From assembly GCF_011386835.1 (NCBI RefSeq), contig NC_088799.1:73055302-73119301 (forward strand): a DNA stretch of 64,000 nucleotides. The letters are read 5' to 3'. A program made the translations under genes and the position numbers. The stretch comes from Chrysemys picta bellii. Lineage: Eukaryota > Chordata > Testudines > Emydidae. The notes beneath the pieces are model-generated. The model was not told the DNA's origin, made no database searches, and was given only the letters and a program-made list of their open reading frames with translations. Shown in pieces: positions 24,039 to 35,624 of this stretch (position 1 is the first letter of the stretch; each line of letters opens with the position of its first letter).

Positions 24039-26690
24039 TCAATGTTTGTAATGGTTCAGCCATTCCCAGTCCTTATTCAATCCTAAATTGATCATATCTA
24101 GTTTGCATATCAATTCCAGCTCAGCAGTCTCTCCTTGGAGTCTGTTTTTGAAGTTTTTCTGTTGTAAGATAGCCACCCGCAGGTCTGTCATTGAATGACC
24201 AGACAGGTTAAAGTGTTCTCCCACTGGTTTTTGAGTATTATGATTCCTGATGTCAGATTTGTGTCCATTAATTCTTTTGCATAGAGACTGTCCAGTTTGG
24301 CCAATGTACATGGCAGAGGGGCATTGCTGGCACATGATGGCATATATCACATTGGTAGATGTGCAGGTGAACGAGCCCCTGATGGTATGGCTGATGTGAT
24401 TAGGTCCTATGATGATGTCACTTGAATAGATATGTGGACAGAGTTGGCATCGGGCTTTGTTACAAGGATAGGTTCCTGGGTCTGTGTTTTTGTTCAGTGA
24501 TGTGTGGTTGCTGGTGAGTATTTGCTTTAGGTTGGGGGGTTGTCTGTAAGCGAGGACAGCTCTGTCTCCCAAGATCTGTGAGAATGAGGGATCATCTTTC
24601 AGGATAGGTTGTAGATCTTTGATGATGCGCTGGAGAGGTTTTAGTTGGGGGCTGAAGGTGACAGCTAGTGGTGTTCTGTTATTTTCTTTGTTGGGCCTGT
24701 CTTGTAGGAGGTGACTTCTGGGTACTCGTCTGGCTCTGTCAATCTGTTTTTTCACTTCAGCAGGTGGGTATTGTAGTTTTAAGAATGCTTGATAGAGATC
24801 TTGTAGGTGCTTGTCTCTGTCTGAGGGATTGGAGCAAATGCGGTTATATCTTAGAGCTTGGCTGTAGACAATGGATCGTGTGGTGTGTCCTGGATGGAAG
24901 CTGGAGGCATGTAGGTAAGTGTAGCGGTCAGTAGGTTTCCGGTATACGGTGGTATTTATGTGAACATCGCTTATTAGCACAGTAGTGTCCAGGAAATGGA
25001 CCGCTTGTGTGGATTGATCTAGGCTGAGGTTGATGGTGGGATGGAAATTATTGAAATCGTGATGGAATTCCTCAAGGGCTTCTTTTCCATGGGTCCAGAT
25101 GATGAAGATGTCATCAATGTAGCGCAAGTAGAGTAGGGGCGTTAGGGGACGAGAGTTAAGGAAGTGTTGTTCTAAGTCAGCCATAAAAATGTTGGCATAC
25201 TGTGGGGCCATGCGGGTACCCATAGCAGTGCCGCTGACTTGAAAGTATATGTTGTCCCCAAATGTGAAATAGTTGTGGGTGAGGACAAAGTCACAAAGTT
25301 CAGCCACCAGGTTAGCTGTGACATTATCAGGGATACTGTTCCTGATAGCTTGTAGTCCATCTTTATGTGGAATATTGGTGTAGAGGGCTTCTACATCCAT
25401 AGTGGCCAGGATGGTGTTTTCTGGAAGATCACCGATGGATTGGAGTTTCCTCAGGAAGTCAGTGGTGTCTCAAAGATAGCTGGGAGAGCTGGTAGCGTAG
25501 GGCCTAAGGAGAGAGTCCACATAACCAGACAAGCCTGATGTTAAGGTGCCAATGCCTGAGATGATGGGGCGTCCAGGATTTCCAGGTTTATGGATCTTGG
25601 GTAGCAAATAGAATACCCCTGGTCAGGGTTCTATGCATGTGTCTGTACAGATTTGTTCCTGTGCTTTGTCAGGGAGTTTTTTTTAGCAGATGGTGTAGTT
25701 TCTTTAGGTAATCCTCAGTGGGATCAGAGGATAATGGCCTGTAGAATGTGGTGTTAGAGAGCTGTCTAGCAGCCTCTTGGTCATATTCCAATTTATTCAT
25801 GATGATGACAGCACCTCCTTTGTCAGCCTTTTTAATTGTGATGTCAGAGTTGTTTCTGAGGCTGTCGATGGCGTTGTGTTCAGCATGGCTGAGGTTATGA
25901 GGCAAGTGATGTTGCTTTTCCACAATTTCAGCCTTTGCACGTTGACGGAAGCAATCTATGTAGAAGTCCAGTCTGTTGTTTCGACCATCCAGAGGAGTAC
26001 ACGCAGAATCCTTGTTTTTGTAGTGCTGGTAGGGGGGATTCTGTGGGTTAGTATGCTGTTCAGAGGTATGTTGGAAATATTCTTTGAGTCGGAGATGTCG
26101 AAAGTAGGATTCTAGGTCACCGCAGAACTGTATCATGTTCGTGGGTCTGGAGGGACAAAAGGAGAGGCCCCAAGATAGGACAGACTCTTCTGCTGGGCTA
26201 AGAGTATAGCTGGAAAGATTAACAATATTGTTGGGTGGGTTAAGGGAACTACTGTTGTGGCTCCTTGTGGCATGTAGCAGTTTAAATAATTTAGTGTCCT
26301 TTTTCCTTTGTAGAGAGGCAAAATTTGTGTTGTAAATGGCTTGTCTAGTTTTTGTAAAGTCTATCCATGAGTAAGTTTGTGTGGAAGGTTGGTTTTTTAT
26401 GCGAGTATCCAGTTTTGAGAGCTCATTCATAATCTTTCCCTCTTTGCTATATAGGATGCTGATCAGGTGGTTTCGCAGTTTCTTTGAGAGTGTGTGACAG
26501 TCTCTCAGCATAATCTGTGTGATATGTAGATTGTAATGGATTTTTTACCTTTAGTTCTTTTGGTATGATGTCCATCTGCTTGCATTTGGAAAGGAAGATG
26601 ATGTCTGTCTGTATCTGTATGAGTTTTTTCATGAAGTTGATGGATTTCCACTCCATACAGCTAAATGCAGTGCCTTGCATAATGACAGGT
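24039..26690 (-). pseudogene. PLE reverse transcriptase / GIY-YIG endonuclease, broken
   Basis: Penelope proteins join a telomerase-like reverse transcriptase to a C-terminal GIY-YIG nuclease that nicks the target. The largest open piece (24039-25400, 453 codons) has RT motif A at its start (DVEALYTNIP), motif B near residues 57-66 (GTAMGTRMAP), and the YIDD catalytic box at 95-98. It then has a Cys/His cluster at 313-323 (CNKARCQLCPH) and GIY-YIG residues VIYAI at 351-355, YIGQTG at 365-370 and KRINGH at 375-380. The N-terminal half is open at 25669-26511 and, in another frame, 26447 to about 26690. Lesions: a one-base deletion near 26496-26503, an extra base in an A run near 25675-25684, and TGA stops at 25623-25625 and 25470-25472, both readable as CGA-to-TGA changes at CpG. 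All catalytic boxes named here are intact, so inactivation may be fairly recent. Confidence 0.88.
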
Positions 26691-27107
26691 TTCAGAGTAG
26701 CAGCCGTGTTAGTCTGTATCCGCAAAAAGAACAGGAGTACTTGTGGCACCTTAGAGTCTAATTTATTAGAGCATAAGCTTTCGTGGGCTACAGCCCACTT
26801 CTTCGGATGCATATAGAATGGAACATATATTGAGATATATATATACACATGCAGAGAGCAGGAACAGGTGGGAGTTGTCTTACCAACTCTGAGAGGCCAA
26901 TTAAGTAAGTGAAAAAAAACTTTTGAAGTGATAATCAAGATAGCCCAGTACAGACAGTTTGATAAGAAGTGTGAGAATACTTACAAGGGGAGATAGATTC
27001 AATGTTTGTAATGGCTCAGCCATTCCCAGTCCTTATTCAATCCTAAATTGATCGTATCTAGTTTGCATTTCAGTTCCAGCTCAGCAGTCTCTCGTTGGAG
27101 TCTGTTT
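26689..27107 (-). mobile_element. Truncated upstream tandem copy of the PLE
   Basis: About 420 bp nearly identical to 23722-24150, containing the tail and the last codons of the ORF, lie directly upstream of the full copy. In PLEs such an upstream partial copy acts as the 5' pseudo-LTR and may supply the promoter and ribozyme. It ends inside the sequence TCTGTTTTTGA of the endonuclease C-terminus, right at the target duplication. Confidence 0.82.
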
Positions 27108-27116
27108 TTGAACTGT

Positions 27117-30100
27117 GGACTGCACAATTGAGCACTCAAATGTAGAGGACCATTTTGAAAGTTTAGCCTAATTAATTAGTAAAAAGCCATTTACCAGTAC
27201 AATAAAATTATTCAGTGTCAGGTAATTTGTCAATTTATAGATGTGAACTTTAAATAATAAACTAAAGTGACTCTTTATTGTCACTTGAAGATATCGGAAG
27301 TTAAAATGTTTCATTATTTGTCAAATCCATACTAGTTAAAAGAGCTTGATCCTTGATAGAAGATCAATTGCATGGAGCTAACAATATATTATCAATGCTA
27401 TCTAAAAAAGTAAGGCAGTTTCTTAATGTTTGAGTCATTCAAAAAATGTGATGACATTTTAACCACCATAATTCTGAGGCCAGGTTACCTGTCAGAAATG
27501 AATATATTGTATTTCCTACTACTTCGAAGTAGAGGTTAGAGTATCAATTTCCCCTACACATTTTCTAATATTCTCTTTCATATTATACAGTATTTTCTTT
27601 GATATGCATAATTTTCTCTCTTGTTCTGACTTATTACTGCATTTGCAAAGCTTTTCCAAAAGGATACAACCCACAATGTTGATACCATAGCTATTGTAAT
27701 CTGTGGTTTTGTTCTCATTCGCACATCATCTCTTCTATTGTAACCTGAGTTTGGCCAATCATTAAATGACAATTTATATGTGATCCTTATCAGATTGTAA
27801 ACACTGCTGCTTTGCTCCAATTGGAATAAATGTAAGTCATTTTTTAAATATATTTTATTGATATATTTTATGTAATCCAAGACAGCATTGTGCATTCATA
27901 TAAAAATAAAATGCACATATTACCTGCCTATTCAAATTGACAAATGCAGTATATCATACATTATTTAAAATAGAAGCAGAAGTAGTTGTGGCGACTTATT
28001 AATGCAGCCAGGTTTGTTGTTTGCAACCTGAATTAGAGCTGCTGCTAGTGATGGTTTCTTCCAAGTGCCCATCGTAGACAGGTGGATTTTGGTTTCCACT
28101 TCTATAGTCACTATTTGTGGAGACCATCACTCAGGAATTAGGCTGCTGCTGCTTGAGGCTTTGATTCATGTAATTTCATCCCTTACATGTTGTCAGACAA
28201 GTCAAAAACAGCACATCTCCTACTCTTTGCAACTCAGGCTCTTTCTTGCATGCTGTTTCTAGTCAAAATTTCTATATCCTCAAATGACAACAAAGCAACT
28301 AAGTTAATTGCAGAACAGGACTAAGGAAAAATTTCTCAAAGGTGTCCTTCATACTGGTAGTTTTGGAAAGTGAATTTACAAGGCAAGATCAAAATATTTT
28401 TCTTCAAGTAGCAAACTTGATCTAGAGCTGGGCAGTGCCTAGCAGATAAAAGTTTTATTAAGATGGTGTTAAAAAAAAAGTGAACAGAGTTTGAGCATAA
28501 AAGTTTCTGGTTATCAGGGAATAACATACAGATTATCGAGGGTACAAAGTTTGGTTTAAAATCAGGTGGCATAAGGAATACATAATCTGCAATATTACAG
28601 ACCTGGGTGAGACCAACTGAGAAAAGGGTCAGATCATTGCAGATCACTTCAAAGCACTGTATTGTGGTAATCTAAGAAGGCCAGTACTCTTGGCAGTTAG
28701 TCTGGTGCTGAGGCTGGTAACCACACAAAGGGAGAGAGCTGCTAACTCTTCCGGTTCCTCCGCCTGAAGTGATAGCTATTTTTAATCAATAGCCAGAACA
28801 GAGAAATTGAAGCCTCTGAGCTCAAAGGAAGGGAAGAAACATTTTCTTCAAAACTATATTGTGGCTCCAGATGGGGAACCAGATGACATTGTATGGATGA
28901 TATGTTTTTGGCCACCCTCTTGAATCTGATCACTGAAGAGTGTGTCCCAGTGTTCTTATTTATTTATCACTGATGTAAAAGATTTAAATCCTTAGAAACA
29001 GCACACACTAGCTTTCCACCCTTTTTCCTTGCACAAAAGAGGAGGATTTCCCATGTGTGGTTTATAGGTTCTGTTATTCAAAACCTTCCTAGAGTCCAGG
29101 AGAGTGAAAATAATCCTCTCTTAGAGATCCTGATGAGTTAAGAATCTAGGCTGACCTTTTCTGGCCCACCGGACCAGTTCTATGAAGCAAGAATATTAGG
29201 CTGAAGGTTTGCATAATGGTTTTGGCTGGACAGGCAACCAGTTTTCTCATGTGAGCTACAAGAAGAATGCCTTTTCTATTCTCAGTGTATACTAGCCTCT
29301 GAATCACGTTAAAGACTGTCCTCAAGGTGACCATTCTCTGAGAATTACCTGTCTGTTCTTGAAGTTTATTGTGAGTGCCCATCATGAGTATCACCGAACT
29401 GAGTCTGCAGGGATAAAGACAACTGGGCCATTCTGTTGGAATTCAATTACTGACATAAGGCCAGAAATGAAATTTGTGATGATGGAGATATCCTATACCA
29501 TGACCACTGAGAAAACTGTAAGATCTGACTCCAGACCAAGCTAAGTCTAGAGTGGCAAAGAAGTGTAGTGAAAAGATCTTGGCCCAGAGCAAAGAGCAGG
29601 TAACTTGATGTGAAGGCATAATGGTAATGTTCTTGAAGTCTGTGGCTTAACATTTAGCATACCTTAAAAAAATTAGCCTGTCTCTAAACACGTGACTTAA
29701 TTAGCCAAGCTGTTATCTGCCTGGAAATTCTTTGCCTTTGTCTATAGACCACTGAACTTGGTGGAGTTGGGATGAGAAATACCAGTAAAGTGTCTGTGTT
29801 GAAGCTGGGGCTGATACTGGAAAGCTTGCAGCTGTCTAAATAGGTTTGAGAAAGAAAGAGAAATTCTAACCACTGCCGCACCCTACTCTTGCAAAATGAT
29901 TGAACTGATTGAAACTGTTAATTTATAGGTAACCTGATATCATCATAAGAGTGGAAATCTCTCAGGGATTTCTGTCCTTTCATTCCATCCTTTTCTCCAT
30001 TTCTTTACCATCTTGTTCATTTCTGCACCTCTTTTTATTATTGTCTGGTTCCCTTTGCAAGTTGTCTATGCTGGAATATGATAGCAACATTTTAATTGCT

Positions 30101-33070
30101 ACTGTATTTGATAAAATTATAAAATATTTCATAAAATAAGTGGAATATATGATTGTTGAGCTCAGTTGCAGAATAATTATTGCAATAATTTCATTTTGTT
30201 ACCGTTATTTCCAATAAATAAATATATAGGATCATCTTAGTTTCTGAGAAAATGCATTTCCATGGAAACATAGGTCTGCAAATGGACCATCTATTTTTGT
30301 TTTGTTTACCTGGGGATTAAGAAAATTATTTATATAATTCAAATGTGTTTTAAGGCCCAGAAAGAATGCCTACTATAACTGAAAGTTTTCCAAGTGTTTC
30401 TAATGTTGATAATTTGCCATCAACATGTAAGAACAACCCTGAGAGAGGTTCACTGGTAAATAATTTTGAGAGTGGTTCATTTGGGGAGCAACTATAGCTC
30501 TTCACATCATCTACCAGTAACCTGAAATGAATCACTCATAGCTATTGTTTCTAAAGGAATGGCTAATTTACTAGCACAGAAATGTCATTACAAGATCATA
30601 ACTGTTGTTTTTAGTAATATATATTTTTCCTATACCTAGAATTATCCTGATACTACCAGAAGCCTTGCCTTTGGGATTTTTATTTTGAATGGCACTGTGT
30701 ACTCTGACTAGTTCAGGGATCTCCCACAAGCCATTTCTATATGGCAGCATATGTCACAAATGGCAGGAATGCTCTGAGAAGCTGGCATATCATTTTCTCT
30801 TCTGCTGCTAACCATCTGAGGAATCTTTGCACGGTGACTTCAATTTCCTCTGTTTGACAGACCTTATCTTATCAACAGCTTAAAACATGTTTACAAATAC
30901 AGTACAATCATAGTGCTCTGCTTTAGATGCCAAATTATTCTGTAAGCCATTGATCTTTATTACACATTTGCAGTGTGTTACTAAATAGGTTAGTAATTAT
31001 ACATCTGGGCTGTCATAGCATCTACTCTTGGGCAATCTCCTTTTATTTTGTATTTGATTGATAGCGTATTGTAGGCCTGAATCAAAATGAATTTAAAATT
31101 GTAACATCAGCTTGTTAAACAATTTAAATTATTTCAACATTTCAACCTAAACATAAGGTGGGAGGTCTAAGGGAGGGGGGAGAAATACCTAGTGGCCTAC
31201 AAAATGTAACACACATGAATTCATTTATTTTTCCAAACCAAGCATAAAGCACTAGGTTTATGGTAAGCAAATGTCTGCCTGCTTTCAGGAGTGCAATGTC
31301 AGGAAATATTTGTTTAGTAAGCTAAAAATGACAGTAGAGTTTGTTTTCTTCCTTCCTTTTTATACTGGGTATTGGAGGTTTCAGATATCATATGTGCCAT
31401 TCTAATATACCAGTAAATAATATATTATTTCTATCTATTTTGTGTAATGGCTAGTATTTACTGTAACTGTTTGTGATTAACTTGATTAAGTTTCCCATTG
31501 CAAATGACCCTGAAGACTGCTCATTAAAGTTGAAATTCACCTGTCAGAATAGGGGATATGAAAGTCACCCAGCAAAGTGGAATCTCTGCAATTCTCCTAT
31601 GTAGGGTCACAAGAAAGGAGCAAGGAGTACCCCTAAGTGGTGTGGGCACATATGGGAATTCTGCGCCACTTGCATATGTCAGAGGCAAAGCTCCATATAG
31701 CTACATGTAACCCAAGCTTGGGAGTTGATTTGAGTTAATCAGGGTGTGGACATGATCAGTTCATGATTATGCACATCCAGTAGTCACAAAGCTCTTCTTA
31801 GGGGGTGAAAAGGAGTTTGGGACTTTGTTTTAAACCAGAGGCTGGGGTGGTAGCAGTAGTGAAGTTACCCCACTCTCTGCCCATGGATTAGGTCTGGGAT
31901 TCAGTACCTATTATTCTGCATACACATTGTGCTATAATTTGCATATGCACATTTGCTTATGCAACTTATAAGGCAAGTTGAGACCCTTTGAACTCTAGTC
32001 TAATGTATAAAAGGGGATATTTGAGCCACAAGTCCTATATCTGTCTTTTATATTGATGCATTTTACAATTAATCTAAGGGTTTTATTGAAATGCAGTTGT
32101 AAATAATAAAACATTTTAAAACATTAAAAAAACATTGTTTTTAAATAGAGGTGCAAGTCACCTTGATCTATGTTTAAATTCTACACAGGCTGCCAACAAC
32201 ATTGAATACTCCCATCCATGTGTTTAAATTCAGCAAATTCATGCAGCTCTTAAAGAAAATTGGTTTTTAATTTAATTTGTATGCCAAGTTTAAATGCTTT
32301 TGTTATTTTACTTACAGTTGTATTTTTTTAATAAATTTAATATTAGAAAATCCTCAACACACAGCACCTTTTGTCTCTCTCAAGAAATGAAGTCATTAAA
32401 ATTTTAACACCTTAAAAAACTAAATTCACCTGTATAGGAAGTCTGAATTCCATTAAGGAATGGTATAAAGTCCATTAGAATGAGAGAGCTTACAGAAGTC
32501 ATATTAATGGCAATTTAAAACTTTAATGCATAGTCTCCATTTATTTTATTATATTTCATTAATGTAAAATAAAATAATAATTTGTCTCATACCTTAAGAA
32601 AAAACAGTAGATGTAATAATGTTTTTCAAAGTTTTCAAACACACATATTGTCCTTCAAAAATGAATTTATTTTAAAATATTGAGTGCTCTACACCAGAAT
32701 GTTTTTAGGTTTGCTTTATTAGGATTCAGTGTATTTTAAGGTTATGCAGGTCTGCTGCATTAAGGAAATATCTGCCGTGTTATATACTAATTAAAGTTGT
32801 AATTAATGGGGGAGGGGTATAGAAAATGGGGTAGAAGTGAGGCTTTCAACAGATCTGTTTTCATTCTAAAACAATAACAGGGTTAATTTCACCAAAGTGG
32901 TTGATAAAATAGCCAAAAAAGAAATGCAGCCAATCAGTAAGTTTCATAATGAGCTGTTTAGCAGACCGAAGACAACCAATGTTCTGTCCAAAGTACTTGC
33001 TAATAGCATGAACTTGATTAGATAGCAAGCTGAATGGCCCTGGGCTACTATGGAATTTACAGTGGACTTA
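27117..33070. other. Long anonymous stretch, no supported feature
   Basis: Nearly 6 kb with no element I can name, the second-longest such stretch in the window after 37.9-43.9 kb. Open frames are below 110 codons and carry no recognisable domain. It could be intronic or intergenic host DNA, or old repeats beyond recognition. Confidence 0.5.
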
Positions 33071-33197
33071 GGGTGACCATATAGCAAGTGTGAAAAATCA
33101 GGATGGGTGGTGGTGGGGGGTGGGTAATAGGTGCCTAAATAAGACAGAGCCCCAAATATCTGGACTGGCCCTATAAAATCAGGACATCTGGTCACCC
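33071..33197. mobile_element. MITE flanked by TA (GGGTGACC ends)
   Basis: The left end GGGTGACCATATAG and the right end CATCTGGTCACCC are inverted repeats 127 bp apart, each flanked by TA (33069-33070 and 33198-33199). TA flanks suggest a Tc1/mariner-type transposase, though TA might instead be part of the terminus. The larger relative at 34036 shares the ends. Confidence 0.65.
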
Positions 33198-33255
33198 TAA
33201 GTGTACTTGACTGTTTCACTGTATCTTACAGTACTGGAATTATTGTTCATTTTAG

Positions 33256-33294
33256 CAATAGAGGGTCCTGTGGCACCTTTGAGACTAACATTTT
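33256..33294 (-). mobile_element. Minute PLE insertion, 39 bp, with target duplication
   Basis: GTCCTGTGGCACCTTTGAG and ACTAAC match the PLE tail of the 11.2-kb subfamily. The flanks repeat CATTTTAG at 33248-33255 and 33295-33302, an 8-bp duplication. This would be an extremely 5'- and 3'-shortened insertion. Orientation is set so the tail reads as in the 23.7-kb element. Confidence 0.6.
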
Positions 33295-33302
33295 CATTTT
33301 AG

Positions 33303-34033
33303 GTGACATTGCAACTTTTCTGAAGCAAATAGCAGATTTGCCATTTAATGTAATGGGACCGAGGATATGGCTCTTAATTTGTATAAGTATATTGGATACA
33401 AGATAATAGGTCCTTGCAATATATACATTGGAAGGCAGGATTTGAAAAGCTTTTGCATGGAGGGCACAGGATCCAGCTCTGCAAGTGCTTCCTACACATC
33501 CCCATGCAGCTTGGTTTGTGGATAGGCAGTTTAACTGGGAAATGAGCAGAAGAGGGGCCGATGAATCTTTCATTGTTTCTCAATCAGCAGCTGCCCACCA
33601 CCAAGTGGAGCTACTGCTGCCCGAGGACCATGGTATTTTCTGCTGAGCAGTCTAGTGGGGAATATTCTTGTGCCACGCCTGTAACTCCTAGAAACTGTTA
33701 CTCTGGAAAGTGATGGGGGAGAGCAATTAGCACCGTGAAATTAAAAATATAGAGATGGAGAGGGTTGTTCTCCACCAGCATGTGAGGACAAAGTGGGTCT
33801 AAAAAACTATCAAATCAGTAGGCCTTACCTTTCTCAGGGAAACAGGGTCAGCAAATGGTTAGACAGACTGTGCAACTAGCTTTTCCATTCTCAGGAAATC
33901 TACCTTGTCTCATCAGTGATTGCTATAGTAATTTTACACCTACTTCACAGTGGTGTAAATGAGCACATGAGGGGCAGTGTGGAGCAGAATCAGGCCTTCA
34001 GAAAGCAGCTGTTATGTGGAGGTATATATTGAT
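33303..34033. other. Anonymous DNA with a faint palindromic-repeat remnant near 33.93-34.0 kb
   Basis: ATTTTACACCTACTTCACAG and GCAGAATCAGGCC resemble the interior and end of the fold-back repeat at 4560-4847; no complete copy is seen. Confidence 0.4.
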
Positions 34034-34035
34034 TA

Positions 34036-34533
34036 GGGTGAACAGATGTCCCGATTTTGCCCCCCTGACCCAACTCTGCCCCGACTCCGCCCCCTCCCTC
34101 CCCCATTGGATCCCGCCCTTGCCCCACCCCCAGACCCGTCCGCTCAGTGCCTCATTGGATCCCTCCCCAAATCCCCCCCCCCGGCCCTGTCTCTTCCCCA
34201 AGCATGCCGCATTCCTCCTCCTCCCCCTTCCCTCCCAGGCTTGCACTAATCAGCTGTATGGCGATGCAAGTGCAGGAGGGAGGGGGTAGAACCAGGACAT
34301 GGCAGCCCACTCAGGAGAGGCAGAGGCGAGTTGGTGCAGTGGGGCAGGGCATGTTGCTGCCGGTGGGTGCTCAGCCCCCATCAATTTTTCCTATGCTCTG
34401 GAGGCTCTTGGTTTTTTTACTTTTGTTTTTGTTCTTTCCTCCATCGCCGGCTCTTGGGTTTTTTTGTTTTTTTTTCCCTCCGCCGGCCCCCCCCCCCGCG
34501 TCCTGATATTTCACGTCTCTCATCGGGTCACCC
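34036..34533. mobile_element. Larger MITE with GGGTGAAC/GGTCACCC ends, TA flanks
   Basis: It starts GGGTGAACAGATGTCCCG and ends GGGTCACCC, with TA on both sides (34034-34035 and 34534-34535). The interior is pyrimidine-rich on the left and contains poly(C) and poly(T) runs. It shares terminal sequence with the 127-bp element at 33071, only 0.8 kb away. Overlapping open frames of 67-119 codons inside it are low-complexity and not coding. Confidence 0.6.
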
Positions 34534-34535
34534 TA

Positions 34536-35615
34536 ATATTGATTCACTGAATCAAGTCTTCATGCTTCTTCAGGCACAAATGTGCTCTAGCCAGCAGTAC
34601 AGTACTTGGATTCTCATCCAGGCTTTGAAGGTTGGTGTCCAAATGTAATTCTGTTTTCCGTCTCCATGCCAAGCATTCCTGCACCTTCTCCCACCTTTTA
34701 ACTGGATCTACAAGTAAGAGAACACAACCGTCATCCTTTAAAGTTGCAGATGAAGGCCATGATACTGTAATACGTACTGGGCCACAGAGATTTACTGGGA
34801 CACTGCAAGCAACATCTGAAGCAGGACTGAACTTCCTACTAATCCCCCCTCCTCACCCCTCCCCCCGGTCAGATCAACAACATAATAACACACAAGACAA
34901 CAAGGCTATGATAAAGATATATCATTATCTATTGGTGGAGGTTCTGTCAACATTAATCATTACAATATCCTTACCGCAACCTTTCCCTAAAATCTTTGGG
35001 GGGTGAAACTACAACTGGAAACTGTCCTGCTTACCAACTGATATCTCAGGTATGTCCTATTTGTTGGTCCATCATACAGACAATGGACTGAAATAATTGC
35101 TGACATAAATAAGCCCTCTCTGCCTTAAGGGTTTAGGTCCTTTTTCTGCCTGTTACTGGTGTGGAATTAAACACTCCTGCTGTATAGTGTAGGTAAAACA
35201 AAGTGAGCTGATTTGAAAATGGTTGTGCTGCAGTCAGTGGAAGAAGCAAGAACCTCTTTCCTCTGACAATGAGCGGTTTAGTGTTCCTAAATATCAAGCT
35301 GAAAGAATAAGTTAAACTAAAGGAAAATCTCTCAAAAGAATGAATCCTAAACATACAATAAATCCCAACTGTGATGATAAATGTGAAAGGGGAAAAGGAT
35401 AATGACCAAAAAGTAAAAGTTTAACACCCATTGCATCCATTACACTCAGTTAAGTATTGTTAAACCACTGAACAAAAAAGTATTTGATGTATTTTGCATC
35501 AGTGTACTATAGACAAGTGTACTTCATAAATGCACTACAACGTAAGTGCCTATCTGTTGCTTTTCTGCAAAGTCCAAGTTTGCAAAAGCAGAATGAGATT
35601 TTTCTGTGCATTGAA
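34536..35615. other. Anonymous DNA, no supported feature
   Basis: Nothing recognised. Confidence 0.5.
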
Positions 35616-35624
35616 CATTATGAA

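Larger units (their letters stand above)
23722..27107 (-). mobile_element. Penelope-like retroelement with tandem truncated copy
   Basis: One element on the minus strand carries RT and GIY-YIG coding sequence. Its tail (23722 to about 24150) recurs at 26689 to about 27110 in the same orientation, so the full copy is preceded by a 5'-truncated copy, the tandem arrangement characteristic of PLEs. A 9-bp duplication, TTGAACTGT, occurs at 23713-23721 and 27108-27116, showing the whole ~3.4-kb unit inserted together. The tail contains GGCACCTTAGAGACTAAC and a degenerate hammerhead core (CCAAAGA at 23.8 kb, CCGAAGA at 26.8 kb). It belongs to the subfamily with AGTACTTGTGGCACC, as does the palindrome at 54.1 kb. 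Confidence 0.88.

Noticed and set aside
24668..24934. Plus-strand frames opposite the PLE gene (also at 25777-26115)
   Set aside because: Shadows of the minus-strand RT/GIY-YIG gene.
34014..34506. Overlapping plus-strand frames rich in Pro and Phe
   Set aside because: Translations of pyrimidine-rich MITE interior, poly(C) and poly(T); no domain.
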